Source: Parabacteroides acidifaciens (GTDB taxonomy: Bacteria > Bacteroidota > Bacteroidia > Bacteroidales > Tannerellaceae). Taken from it: a DNA stretch of 64,000 nt. Shown piece by piece: positions 8,011 to 16,842 of this stretch. The notes beneath the pieces are model-generated. The model did no database searches and was not told the origin of the DNA. It saw only the letters and a list, made by a program, of their open reading frames with translations. Position numbers and translations under genes: made by a program. The stretch lies in NCBI RefSeq assembly GCF_003363715.1, contig NZ_QREV01000002.1, forward strand, positions 62,001 to 126,000, written 5' to 3'. Position 1 is the first letter of the stretch, and the number at the start of each line of letters is the position of its first letter.

Positions 8011-11000
8011 ATGAAAAATTATTTTTTACCTGAGACTTTTCGAAAAAAAGATTCAGGGAGGAATCAAATACGCAGAGTTATGAAATTGACTACTTGGTCT
8101 TTACTATTATGTTCATGTTTCGCTTTTGCTGGTCAGGCAAATTCTCAGAATGCGAAAGTTAGTTTGAATAAAAATCAAGTTCAATTAGAAGATATCCTTA
8201 ATGAGATAGAAAATCAGACAGATTATTTGTTTGTCTCGAATCGGGATGTCAATTTGAAACAAAAAGTATCTGTATCTGCATCAGATAAGTTAGTCCAGGA
8301 TGTCTTAAATGAAGTATTAAAAAATACGGGCCTGGCTTTTACAATAGAGGGAGTGAATATTATTCTTACTCGGAAAGAAGAAAACATGTTGGTTACTCAA
8401 CAGCAAGATAAGAATATATCAGGAAAAGTTGTGGATCAAAAAGGTGAACCTATTATAGGAGTGAATGTTATAGAAAAGGGGACGACTAATGGAGTTATAT
8501 CTGATTTAGAAGGGAGTTTCTCCCTTAATGTTGCGTCTAACGCAACATTGGTATTTTCTTATATAGGTTATAAATCACAAGAAGTAAAAGTAGATAATCG
8601 CCTTTTATATAATGTTGTGCTAAAAGAAGATATCGAGGCTTTGGATGAAGTTGTCGTTGTCGGATATGGCACGGCGTTAAAAAAGGATATTTCGGGTTCT
8701 GTTGTTCGTGCAGATTTGGATGCATTGAAAGAATCTCCGAACGTGAGTTTTGCATCTGCTTTGCAAGGAACAGTCCCTGGAATGAACGTAGGAGCTGTGA
8801 CGCAAGCAGGTACAGATCCTGAAATGACGATTCGTGGACGTACATCTATTTCAGGTGCGAACTCTCCTTTGATAGTATTAGATGGAATTATTTATAGAGG
8901 AAATTTAGTGGATTTAAATATGAATGATATCGAATCTATAGATATTCTAAAAGATGCAAGTTCTGCGGCAATTTATGGTTCTCAAGCTAGTAATGGAGTG
9001 ATGCTTATTACTTCAAAAACTGTAAAGGCAATGAGTAAACCGGTTATTGAGTATAGTGGTTCATTTTCTATTCAACAGTCAGCAAATAAAATAAATTTAA
9101 ATGATCGGGAAGGTTATTTGCAACAAATTGCAGATGTTAAAATTTCAGAGAGTAGAGTAGGAGAAGATTTGCTTACTCCGAATCCGGATTGGGATGTGAC
9201 TAAATATTTTCAAGATAATCAGGAAACAGAAGGTTTTCTGAATGGAAGGAATACGGATTGGTGGGACTTGGGTACAAACAATCTCCCGTATATCAACACT
9301 CAGAACTTAAGTATAAGAGGGAAGAACGAATTAAGTAGCTATTTTTTTTCAATCGGATATACAGACCAGAAAAATCTGATGAAAGGAGATGAGTATCAGC
9401 GATATAATATTCGTATGAATTTAGATACGAAAGTGACGGATTGGTTGAAGATTGGAGCTCAGACGTTCTTCACATTTAGTGATTATTCAGGGACAAATTT
9501 GTCTTACGACAAAATAAGACAGTTGCCTCCTTTGAGCCCTGTTACGGATGAGAATGGGGAAAACATAGTTTATGTATATAAGACACAACTAAATCCTTTA
9601 TTAGACCTTCAGCAAGATAACATTGATAAGAGGTATAATTTGTGGGGGAATTTTTATGTAGATGTTGATATTCCGTTTGTGAAAGGATTGAACTATCGAT
9701 TGAATTTTTCGCAAAATTTGATAAACAATAAGGATTTTCAATTTAATCCCTGGGGGAGTGATTTAACAGGAAGCGGATCGAAGGTAAACGATAGTCAATA
9801 TAGCTGGACGATCGATAATATTGTTACGTATAAACGTAGTTTTGATGAGCATGATGTAAACGCGACATTTGTATATGGTGCTGAAAAACGTGTGTATGAA
9901 TCAACGTCTGCCTCTGGAAGTAATTTTAGTAATGATGTTTTAGGTTTCAATAACTTGGGTGCAGCTGATGCTGCATTGCAAAAAATAGCATCTTCAGCAT
10001 GGCAAGAGACGAGTTTATATACGATGTTTCGTCTAGGATATACATATAAAGACCGTTATACTTTTACAGGGACAGTCAGAAGAGATGGATTTTCTGGATT
10101 TAGTTCTTCAAATAAATTTGCGGTTTTTCCCTCTGCTGCAGTAGCTTGGCGTCTTAGCGAAGAAGAGTTTCTTAAAGATAAGAATGATTGGATTGATGAT
10201 TTAAAATTGCGTTTTTCTTATGGAGTAAATGGGAACCGGACGCTTTCACGTTACCAAACGATGGCAACAATGAAATTTGTTGACTCTTATTTGTATGGAG
10301 ATGGAGCCCCTGCTGAGAAAGGTTCTTTTTTAAATACAATGGCAAATAGTGATTTAAAATGGGAAACGACAAAGACCTTTAACATAGGAAGCGATTTCTC
10401 ATTTTTTGATAATAGAATATTCGGATTTCTGGAATTCTATAAGTCAAAGACGAAAGATTTACTATATGATGTAAATATTCCCTATATGAACAATAACATT
10501 AATTCTATTGCAACTAATATAGGAGAATTATCCAATTGGGGTACAGAGTTAAAAATAACAGGAGTTCCGGTTAGTAATGAATATTTTAGCTGGGATGTTA
10601 CGTTTAACTTTTCATTAAATCGAAACAAAGTGAAAAGTATTTTAGGAATCGATGCAGATGGAGATGGAAAAGAAGATGATCTGATCTCAAGCAAAATCTT
10701 TATAGATAAGCCTTATGGGGTTTGTTATGACTTCAACGCTATTGGAATGTGGCAAATTGAAGATTATAATGCTGGTATTATACCTAACGGATTTATGTAT
10801 GGTACATATAAAATAGAAGATATAGATAAAGATGGTAATATTACCGCTGCTAATGACCGTAAAATATTAGGTTATTCGGATCCTTCTTATCGTTTCAGTA
10901 TTCAGAATACGTTTAGATATAAAGATTTTGAATTGAAATTTTTACTTAATTCTATTCAAGGAGGTAAAAACTATTATTGGGCAAATTCAGGTTCCGCGAT

Positions 11001-11355
11001 ACTCGAACCAGACGGTGCATATCAAAATAACATGTTTAAATTTGATTATTGGACACCTGAGAATCCTGATGCAAAATATAGGCAATTGGGATATTTTTCG
11101 CCCTCTGTGGGTTATGCTTTCCATCCTTATACACAGCGGAGTTTTGTTCGATTACAAGACTTAACTTTCTCTTATAGAATACCAAAGAAAGTCTTGAATA
11201 AAGTAGGTATAAATAATTTTAAGATTTATCTTAGTGGAAAGAATCTGTTTACCATTACTAAATGGGATGGAATGGATCCAGAAACAGGTGTAGGTGTTCA
11301 AGGTGGATACCCGTTGTTAAGAACTTACTCAATTGGCGTTAATTTTGATTTTTAA
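8011..11355 (+). CDS. susC: SusC/RagA-family TonB-linked outer-membrane transporter with STN domain
   Basis: A 1114-residue protein. The N-terminal part (signal near residues 27-48, FAFAGQANSQ) is followed by an STN domain (about 50-115), which marks transporters that signal to a FecR anti-sigma factor, then a CarboxypepD_reg-like beta-sandwich (about 133-210), the TonB box region EALDEVVVVGYGT, a plug with IRGRTSISGANSPLIVLDG, and a long barrel ending in an aromatic residue (NFDF). It imports glycan fragments together with the SusD protein encoded 11 bases downstream. The gene is strikingly AT-rich; one hand-counted line at 9061 has 16 G+C in 60. The glycan cannot be predicted. Confidence 0.95.
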   Translation: MKNYFLPETFRKKDSGRNQIRRVMKLTTWSLLLCSCFAFAGQANSQNAKVSLNKNQVQLEDILNEIENQTDYLFVSNRDVNLKQKVSVSASDKLVQDVLNEVLKNTGLAFTIEGVNIILTRKEENMLVTQQQDKNISGKVVDQKGEPIIGVNVIEKGTTNGVISDLEGSFSLNVASNATLVFSYIGYKSQEVKVDNRLLYNVVLKEDIEALDEVVVVGYGTALKKDISGSVVRADLDALKESPNVSFASALQGTVPGMNVGAVTQAGTDPEMTIRGRTSISGANSPLIVLDGIIYRGNLVDLNMNDIESIDILKDASSAAIYGSQASNGVMLITSKTVKAMSKPVIEYSGSFSIQQSANKINLNDREGYLQQIADVKISESRVGEDLLTPNPDWDVTKYFQDNQETEGFLNGRNTDWWDLGTNNLPYINTQNLSIRGKNELSSYFFSIGYTDQKNLMKGDEYQRYNIRMNLDTKVTDWLKIGAQTFFTFSDYSGTNLSYDKIRQLPPLSPVTDENGENIVYVYKTQLNPLLDLQQDNIDKRYNLWGNFYVDVDIPFVKGLNYRLNFSQNLINNKDFQFNPWGSDLTGSGSKVNDSQYSWTIDNIVTYKRSFDEHDVNATFVYGAEKRVYESTSASGSNFSNDVLGFNNLGAADAALQKIASSAWQETSLYTMFRLGYTYKDRYTFTGTVRRDGFSGFSSSNKFAVFPSAAVAWRLSEEEFLKDKNDWIDDLKLRFSYGVNGNRTLSRYQTMATMKFVDSYLYGDGAPAEKGSFLNTMANSDLKWETTKTFNIGSDFSFFDNRIFGFLEFYKSKTKDLLYDVNIPYMNNNINSIATNIGELSNWGTELKITGVPVSNEYFSWDVTFNFSLNRNKVKSILGIDADGDGKEDDLISSKIFIDKPYGVCYDFNAIGMWQIEDYNAGIIPNGFMYGTYKIEDIDKDGNITAANDRKILGYSDPSYRFSIQNTFRYKDFELKFLLNSIQGGKNYYWANSGSAILEPDGAYQNNMFKFDYWTPENPDAKYRQLGYFSPSVGYAFHPYTQRSFVRLQDLTFSYRIPKKVLNKVGINNFKIYLSGKNLFTITKWDGMDPETGVGVQGGYPLLRTYSIGVNFDF

Positions 11356-11366
11356 ATGATTTTGAT

Positions 11367-13052
11367 ATGAAATATTTATTTGGTTTTATACTGTTTATGA
11401 TGATTGCTTCATCATGTAATGAAAGTCATTTTCTTAAAGAAAAACCTCTTTCTATTTATACACCTGAAAATTCATTAGTGACATTACAAGATTTTCAAGG
11501 TGCAGTTAATACTCTATATAATAAAACTCGTTGGTTATTTCATGAGCAAACAGCTCATGAAAGATATATGTTTTGGTATGGGACAGATTTATGTTTTGGA
11601 GCAGCTGATTATTATGCAAACTCCAGATTAAATAATTATGAAGCAACAATGATTCCAACGGAACCGGGAGTCTTAAATTTTTGGAGGTATACTTATGCGA
11701 TAGTTAACCAATCGAATTTGATTTTGTCTCGTTTAAAGAGTTCCGGATTATCGGATAACGAAACAACGGCTATAAGGGGGGAAGCTTTATTTTTTAGAGC
11801 TTTTGGATATCGAATTTTAGCAAATTTGTATGGTGGAGTACCTCTTCTATTGGAAGAGATCACAAGTCCTCGAAGAGATTTTGTTAGGGCTACTCGGATT
11901 GAAGTGTATCAACAAGCAAAAACAGATTTAATTGAATCTGTCTCTTTATTAGCTGATATAGACAACGTAAAAGATGGTAAAATTTCAAAGCAAGCAGCCC
12001 AACACTTATTGGGAGAAATTCTTATTTCTTTGGAAGAATATGAAGAAGCGATATCTGTCCTTTCTTCTGTGATTAATTACCCAGCTATGGCGCTGATGAC
12101 AGAACGTTTTGGTACTAAAATTGGTGAACCTGGGGATGTTTGCTCTGATCTGCACAAGACTGGTAATCAAAATAGAAGTACTTCTGGAAATAAGGAAACT
12201 TTATGGGCACTTCAATGGGATTATTTGAATTTTGCATCTACAGCAGGCGACGAAAGACCTCGAATGATTTTGCCTTACTATAATGCTATAAATATCACAG
12301 TGGAAGATGAAACAGGCAAGAAGGTAACAACACCTGCTTTTCATTTAACTGCAGAAAAAGGAGGTAGAGGGATTGGTTGGGCTCAGCCGACTTATCATAT
12401 GACTCATGGGGTGTGGACGGATGATACTGATTTAAGAAATTCTTCATATAATATTGTTCGGGACATGAGGATTGATAATGAGAATTCTCCTGCATTTGGA
12501 AAATGGTTTGTTGCGGATGGTTTTGTTTCTCAGACTGATACGATTCGAATGTGGTATCCTTTCTTTATGAAAGTGACAGGAGATGTTCCGGAAGAATTGT
12601 GGGAAAAGGATAGCAATGGAAATCCTAAACTTACCAAATATGGAGAACATATTGTTATGAGTAATACGACTTCTTCTTATAGAGAAACTTATGTGTTTCG
12701 CTTAGCTGAAACTTATTTGTTGAGAGCTGAAGCTTATCTTGCAAAGTCTGATGTAGAGAATGCGACTTCTGATATAAATGTAGTACGTGCTCGGGCACAT
12801 GCTAAATTAGTAAAATCGTCTGAAATCGATATTGATTATTTATTGGATGAGCGGTTGAGAGAATTGTCATTTGAAGAATTGCGTATGTGTACATTATGTA
12901 GAATGGGAAAATTGGCAGATCGCAATAAAAAATATAATCCATTATCTGGTAAAACAATAAAAGATTATCACAATTTATGGCCAATACCATTTTCAGAGAT
13001 AGAATCGAACGTTTATGCGGTATTAGAACAAAATCCAGGTTATACCAATTAA
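11367..13052 (+). CDS. susD: SusD/RagB-family surface glycan-binding lipoprotein
   Basis: A 561-residue lipoprotein with a lipobox cysteine at about residue 17 (MIASSCNESHF). The body shows SusD features: an early EKPLSIYTPEN segment, TPR-like helices with RGEALFFRAFGYRILANLYGG (about 137-157), and a C-terminal RLAETYLLRAEAYLAKSD helix near residues 444-462, followed by LDERLRELSFEELRM. It caps the SusC transporter and binds glycan at the cell surface. It lies 11 bases after susC and shares its AT-rich composition. It ends 11 bases before the glycosidase gene, indicating one operon. Confidence 0.94.
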   Translation: MKYLFGFILFMMIASSCNESHFLKEKPLSIYTPENSLVTLQDFQGAVNTLYNKTRWLFHEQTAHERYMFWYGTDLCFGAADYYANSRLNNYEATMIPTEPGVLNFWRYTYAIVNQSNLILSRLKSSGLSDNETTAIRGEALFFRAFGYRILANLYGGVPLLLEEITSPRRDFVRATRIEVYQQAKTDLIESVSLLADIDNVKDGKISKQAAQHLLGEILISLEEYEEAISVLSSVINYPAMALMTERFGTKIGEPGDVCSDLHKTGNQNRSTSGNKETLWALQWDYLNFASTAGDERPRMILPYYNAINITVEDETGKKVTTPAFHLTAEKGGRGIGWAQPTYHMTHGVWTDDTDLRNSSYNIVRDMRIDNENSPAFGKWFVADGFVSQTDTIRMWYPFFMKVTGDVPEELWEKDSNGNPKLTKYGEHIVMSNTTSSYRETYVFRLAETYLLRAEAYLAKSDVENATSDINVVRARAHAKLVKSSEIDIDYLLDERLRELSFEELRMCTLCRMGKLADRNKKYNPLSGKTIKDYHNLWPIPFSEIESNVYAVLEQNPGYTN

Positions 13053-13063
13053 AAGGGCTGATA

Positions 13064-15160
13064 ATGAAAAAAATAGCAATAATATTCACTTTTGTTATTT
13101 CTTGTATTTGTAGTCTGTTAGGAAATAATAAAATAGATAGGATGAGTCTTGTTTTGCGACATAATGTTGTATTGACAAAACCTGAGGCTTTATCTCCTTT
13201 ATCTGTGGGGAATGGTCATTTTTGTAGTACGGTTGATCTTACTGGAATGCAGACTTTTCCGGAGTTTTATCAACAAGGAATTCCTTTGTCGATTATGTCG
13301 GAATGGGGATGGCATAGTTTCCCTAATGTAAATAATTATAAGTTGTTTGATACATTTGATTTTTTGCAAGCATCTGGTAAACGTGTTCCTTATCCGACAA
13401 AAAATACTTCTGGATATGAATTCCTGCGTGCTAACCCCCATCAAACGGGGTTAGCTTTGATCGGATTGGAAAAGATAGGAGGGAGTATATCTCTTGATGA
13501 CTTAGAAGAAACTGTTCAGACGTTGAATTTGTGGGAGGGCTCATTGGATAGCCGATTCAAAATCTCTGGTGAATCAGTTGAAGTAACGACACTTTGCCAT
13601 CCTTATATAGACAGATTGGCTTATAAACTGAAATCCAATTTATTTTCTTCGAATAAATTAGGGATACGGGTTCGTTTCCCTTTTCCAAGTGCGGTACATA
13701 GTAAAGATCCGGCTATCTTAGAAAAAGATGATCTTCATCTGTCGGAGATGGTGAGAGGCGGCGAACAATCTTGGGTGATTAAGCACCAAGTTGATGATCT
13801 TGTTTATTATTGCCACATACAAACTTCCGTAAAGGCTACATTAAAGGAGGTTTCCAAGCATGATTTTTTTATAGAAACTTTGGATGAAGATGAGTTTACT
13901 TTATTAGTTGATTTCCAGCAAGAGGATCCGGGTGTTGATTCTATGGATGATTTTGCTGCGACATTGAATGTGAATAGAACTGCTTGGTTTAATTTTTGGA
14001 TGGACGGCGGAGCCGTCGATTTGTCGGGAAGTAAAGACCCTCGATGGAAAGAGCTGGAACGTCGAATTGTTTTATCTCAATATTTGACAGCCATTCAATC
14101 TCGTCAAAAATATCCACCTCAGGAGACTGGATTGACATGTAATAGTTGGTATGGAAAATTTCATTTGGAGATGCATTGGTGGCATTCTGTGCATTTTACA
14201 TTGTGGAATAGATCGACTTACTTAGCGAATACATTGGATTGGTATGAAGATATATTTAATGTAGCAAAATCATATACGACTCAGCAAGGCTATAAGGGAG
14301 TTCGTTGGCCTAAAATGATAGGACCGAATGGTGTAGAGTCTCCATCAAAGGTTGGTCCCTTATTGGTTTGGCAACAACCTCATTTGATTTTTTATTGTGA
14401 ACTGTTATACCGAGAAAATCAGAGTTTGGAGTTTGTGAATAAATATCGTAATCTGATAGAAGCAACAGCTGATTTTATGTTTGATTATGCCAATTGGGAT
14501 ACGGTGAAAAAATGTTATGTGTTAGGTCCTCCAATTATTTCGGCTCGTGAAGGGAATCATTTTACTTATAAAAGCAATATGAATCCAGCTTTTGAACTGG
14601 CTTATTGGAGTTGGGGATTAAAGAAAGCAAATGATTGGAGGGAACGGTTGGGTTTAAAACGGAATGCCAATTGGGATCGAATGGCCGAACAAATGTCTCC
14701 TTGGCCTATTGTGAATAATATTTATGTAGAAGCAGAGTCTGTGCTAGAGAGGGATGGAGGGCATCCTACACAATTGGCAGCTTATGGTTTCTTGCCTGAA
14801 AGCCCGTTTTTGAATAAAGAGGTAATGCGTAATACATTGATTCATGTAATGAACAATTGGGATTGGAAAGACACATGGGGATGGGATTATCCCTTGATTG
14901 CGATGACGGCTGTGCGTTTAAATGAACCAGAATTGGCTATAGATGCACTACTTATGGATGTACCCAAAAATACATATTTACCAAATGGGCATAATTATCA
15001 GACGTCAGAGCTTCCCCTGTATTTACCTGGTAATGGAGGATTATTATCAGTCGTAGCTATGATGTGCGCAGGATGGGATGGATGTGAAATTGTGAATCCT
15101 GGATTTCCTAATAATGGCAAGTGGAGTGTTAAATGGGAAGGTTTAAAGCCTGTATTTTAA
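13064..15160 (+). CDS. exported six-hairpin (alpha/alpha-6 barrel) glycoside hydrolase, CAZy family not assigned
   Basis: A 698-residue protein starting at ATG 13064, 11 bases after susD; an upstream in-frame start inside susD is rejected because the signal peptide (MKKIAIIFTFVISCICSLLG) begins here. The N-terminal half looks like a beta-sandwich. The C-terminal half has repeated aromatic helical segments typical of six-hairpin glycosidases such as GH65- or GH95-like folds: GLTCNSWYGKFHLEMHWWHS (about 360-380), GYKGVRWPKMIGPNG (about 410) and an acidic patch near NIYVEAESVLERDGG. Being the only enzyme in the operon, it should act on the glycan imported by SusCD. Substrate and catalytic acid are not identified. 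Confidence 0.7.
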   Translation: MKKIAIIFTFVISCICSLLGNNKIDRMSLVLRHNVVLTKPEALSPLSVGNGHFCSTVDLTGMQTFPEFYQQGIPLSIMSEWGWHSFPNVNNYKLFDTFDFLQASGKRVPYPTKNTSGYEFLRANPHQTGLALIGLEKIGGSISLDDLEETVQTLNLWEGSLDSRFKISGESVEVTTLCHPYIDRLAYKLKSNLFSSNKLGIRVRFPFPSAVHSKDPAILEKDDLHLSEMVRGGEQSWVIKHQVDDLVYYCHIQTSVKATLKEVSKHDFFIETLDEDEFTLLVDFQQEDPGVDSMDDFAATLNVNRTAWFNFWMDGGAVDLSGSKDPRWKELERRIVLSQYLTAIQSRQKYPPQETGLTCNSWYGKFHLEMHWWHSVHFTLWNRSTYLANTLDWYEDIFNVAKSYTTQQGYKGVRWPKMIGPNGVESPSKVGPLLVWQQPHLIFYCELLYRENQSLEFVNKYRNLIEATADFMFDYANWDTVKKCYVLGPPIISAREGNHFTYKSNMNPAFELAYWSWGLKKANDWRERLGLKRNANWDRMAEQMSPWPIVNNIYVEAESVLERDGGHPTQLAAYGFLPESPFLNKEVMRNTLIHVMNNWDWKDTWGWDYPLIAMTAVRLNEPELAIDALLMDVPKNTYLPNGHNYQTSELPLYLPGNGGLLSVVAMMCAGWDGCEIVNPGFPNNGKWSVKWEGLKPVF

Positions 15161-15169
15161 TTGAAGAAT

Positions 15170-15220
15170 GTACTATGTCTATGGAGTATTTCATAGATAT
15201 AGTACTATTAGTTGTTTTTC
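15170..15220 (+). terminator. intrinsic terminator of the PUL operon
   Basis: A 13-bp stem, GTACTATGTCTAT (15170-15182) with ATAGATATAGTAC (15193-15205), has one G-U pair and a 10-base loop. A T-rich tract (about 15206-15220) follows. It starts 10 bases after the glycosidase stop. Confidence 0.7.
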
Positions 15221-15699
15221 TCTTCATCGCAAATCATTATACATTATTATAGTGACAATAGTAGTGAGTTAGTTTACTTTGAGTTTATTTAGCCAATCCC
15301 AATGCTCTATGGTAGAAAGAATCTATTAAATACAATCAAATTGATAAAGTAATATATTTCTAAAAGAGCATATATTCAGTTTCTTTCAAACTTATTCGTG
15401 ATAGAGATACGATTTGAGAGAAATAGAATTTATATGGAGGAATTGATTCTCGGAACATAAATAGAATATCTTTTACAGCAGAAGTCTTTTTATACTTGTT
15501 ATTTAAATTAAAATTGTTCATTGTTGGATGAATAATTCTATTTGTTTGAATAATATTTATATCTTTAACCGATTGAATACAAAGTCTGTATAGCGATCTT
15601 TTGTAAAACAAAGTGTAGATTTATATAGTGGGTGATTTGTAACTGAAATCGAATGTGTGAATTTAATAATAAGCTTTAAACTGATTAAAATGGCTAAAA
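15221..15699. other. AT-rich intergenic stretch without a recognised gene
   Basis: About 480 bases between the PUL terminator and the serine hydrolase. The composition is as AT-rich as the PUL. A leftward 83-codon frame (15360-15611) has lysine/isoleucine-rich low-complexity content, no start context and no resemblance to a family I know, so I do not call it. It may be the right-hand debris of an acquired segment. I see no tRNA or clear terminal repeat here. Confidence 0.5.
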
Positions 15700-16842
15700 A
15701 TGAAAAGTGTTAATTCTTTATTTCTTTTACTATCAATGATGGTTCTGACTCCTGTGTCGGTTGTTTCCCAGAGTGTCAGTAAAGTATTGCAACCTTATGT
15801 TGATTCGGGCGAGTTGCCTGGTTTTGTTACTGTTGTGGCTAAGGCGGACAAAGTTCTTAGCATGGAATGTCTCGGTTATCAGGATATTGCGAAAAACAAG
15901 AAGATGGAGCCTAATTCTCTGTTTTGGATTGCCTCTCAGAGCAAACCAATTGCCGGAGCGGCGGTCATGATGCTTGTAGATGAGGGGAAATTAAATCTGG
16001 ATGAACCAATTACGACTTATCTTCCTGAGTTGAAAGATATGAAGGTCAGTCGTGTGAGCCGGGAGAATTGGCAAGTAACCGAACGAGTTACACAGCCTAT
16101 AACTTTAAGACAGCTTCTTACGCATACCAGCGGTATGTCCTGGGTTGCCGGAGTACAGGAGCGGACGGGGAAAATAGACGTGCTGCCTTTTAGTCTCAGC
16201 CTCTATGTAACGGCGATGACGCCTCTTATAGCTGAACCGGGAGAGAAGTTTTCATATTCCAATCAGAGTATAAATATTGCCGCCACTATTGTTGAACGGA
16301 TTTCCGGAATGCCGTATGCCGATTTCTTGCAAAAGAGGATATTTGAGCCTTTAGGCATGACTAATACAACCTTTTGGCCGACAGGAAAACAGTTGGAAAA
16401 GTTAGTTATTCCTTATAAACAAGGTAAAGACGGGAAATTGGAAGAGACGATTATCGACCAATTGCAATATCCGTTGGACGATAAAAGCAAACGTTTTGCA
16501 GAAGCTGCCGGAGGATTATTCTCGACGCCGGTCGATTTAGTGAAATTTTACCAGATGATTGCAAATAAGGGCCTTTTTAACGGGAAAAGATTGCTGACGG
16601 AAAATACTGTTGCAGAACTGGGAAAAGACCAGACGGGTAAGAATGTGAAAGAACAACGTGGGTTGGGGTGGGCCGTTTCGGATAATTGGATCGGGCACGC
16701 TGGTGCTTATGGTACGGATTCCAGATTTTATTTTAAGGACGGAGTCATTGTCATGCTTTACGTTTTGCAGCAGGATCTTCCCAAATATGGAGAAGCATGC
16801 CAGCTTTTTTGGAAAGAAGTGGAGACAAAATATCATTTATGA
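15700..16842 (+). CDS. exported serine hydrolase, class C beta-lactamase/DD-peptidase fold
   Basis: A 380-residue protein with a signal peptide (residues 1-23, ending VVSQ). The active-site SxxK motif is SQSK (about residues 86-89) and the YxN motif is YSN (about 185-187). A C-terminal GHAGAYGTD segment sits where the third motif is expected. This is the Beta-lactamase (pfam00144) family, which includes esterases, D-aminopeptidases and penicillin-binding-like enzymes; beta-lactamase activity is not implied. Its TGA stop overlaps the ATG of the GntP permease by four bases, so the hydrolase product may be the permease substrate. That link is inference. Confidence 0.85.
   Translation: MKSVNSLFLLLSMMVLTPVSVVSQSVSKVLQPYVDSGELPGFVTVVAKADKVLSMECLGYQDIAKNKKMEPNSLFWIASQSKPIAGAAVMMLVDEGKLNLDEPITTYLPELKDMKVSRVSRENWQVTERVTQPITLRQLLTHTSGMSWVAGVQERTGKIDVLPFSLSLYVTAMTPLIAEPGEKFSYSNQSINIAATIVERISGMPYADFLQKRIFEPLGMTNTTFWPTGKQLEKLVIPYKQGKDGKLEETIIDQLQYPLDDKSKRFAEAAGGLFSTPVDLVKFYQMIANKGLFNGKRLLTENTVAELGKDQTGKNVKEQRGLGWAVSDNWIGHAGAYGTDSRFYFKDGVIVMLYVLQQDLPKYGEACQLFWKEVETKYHL

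Noticed and set aside
15360-15611. Leftward 83-codon frame in the gap after the PUL
   Set aside because: Low-complexity Lys/Ile/Asn content, no promoter word, no family resemblance; expected by chance in AT-rich DNA.
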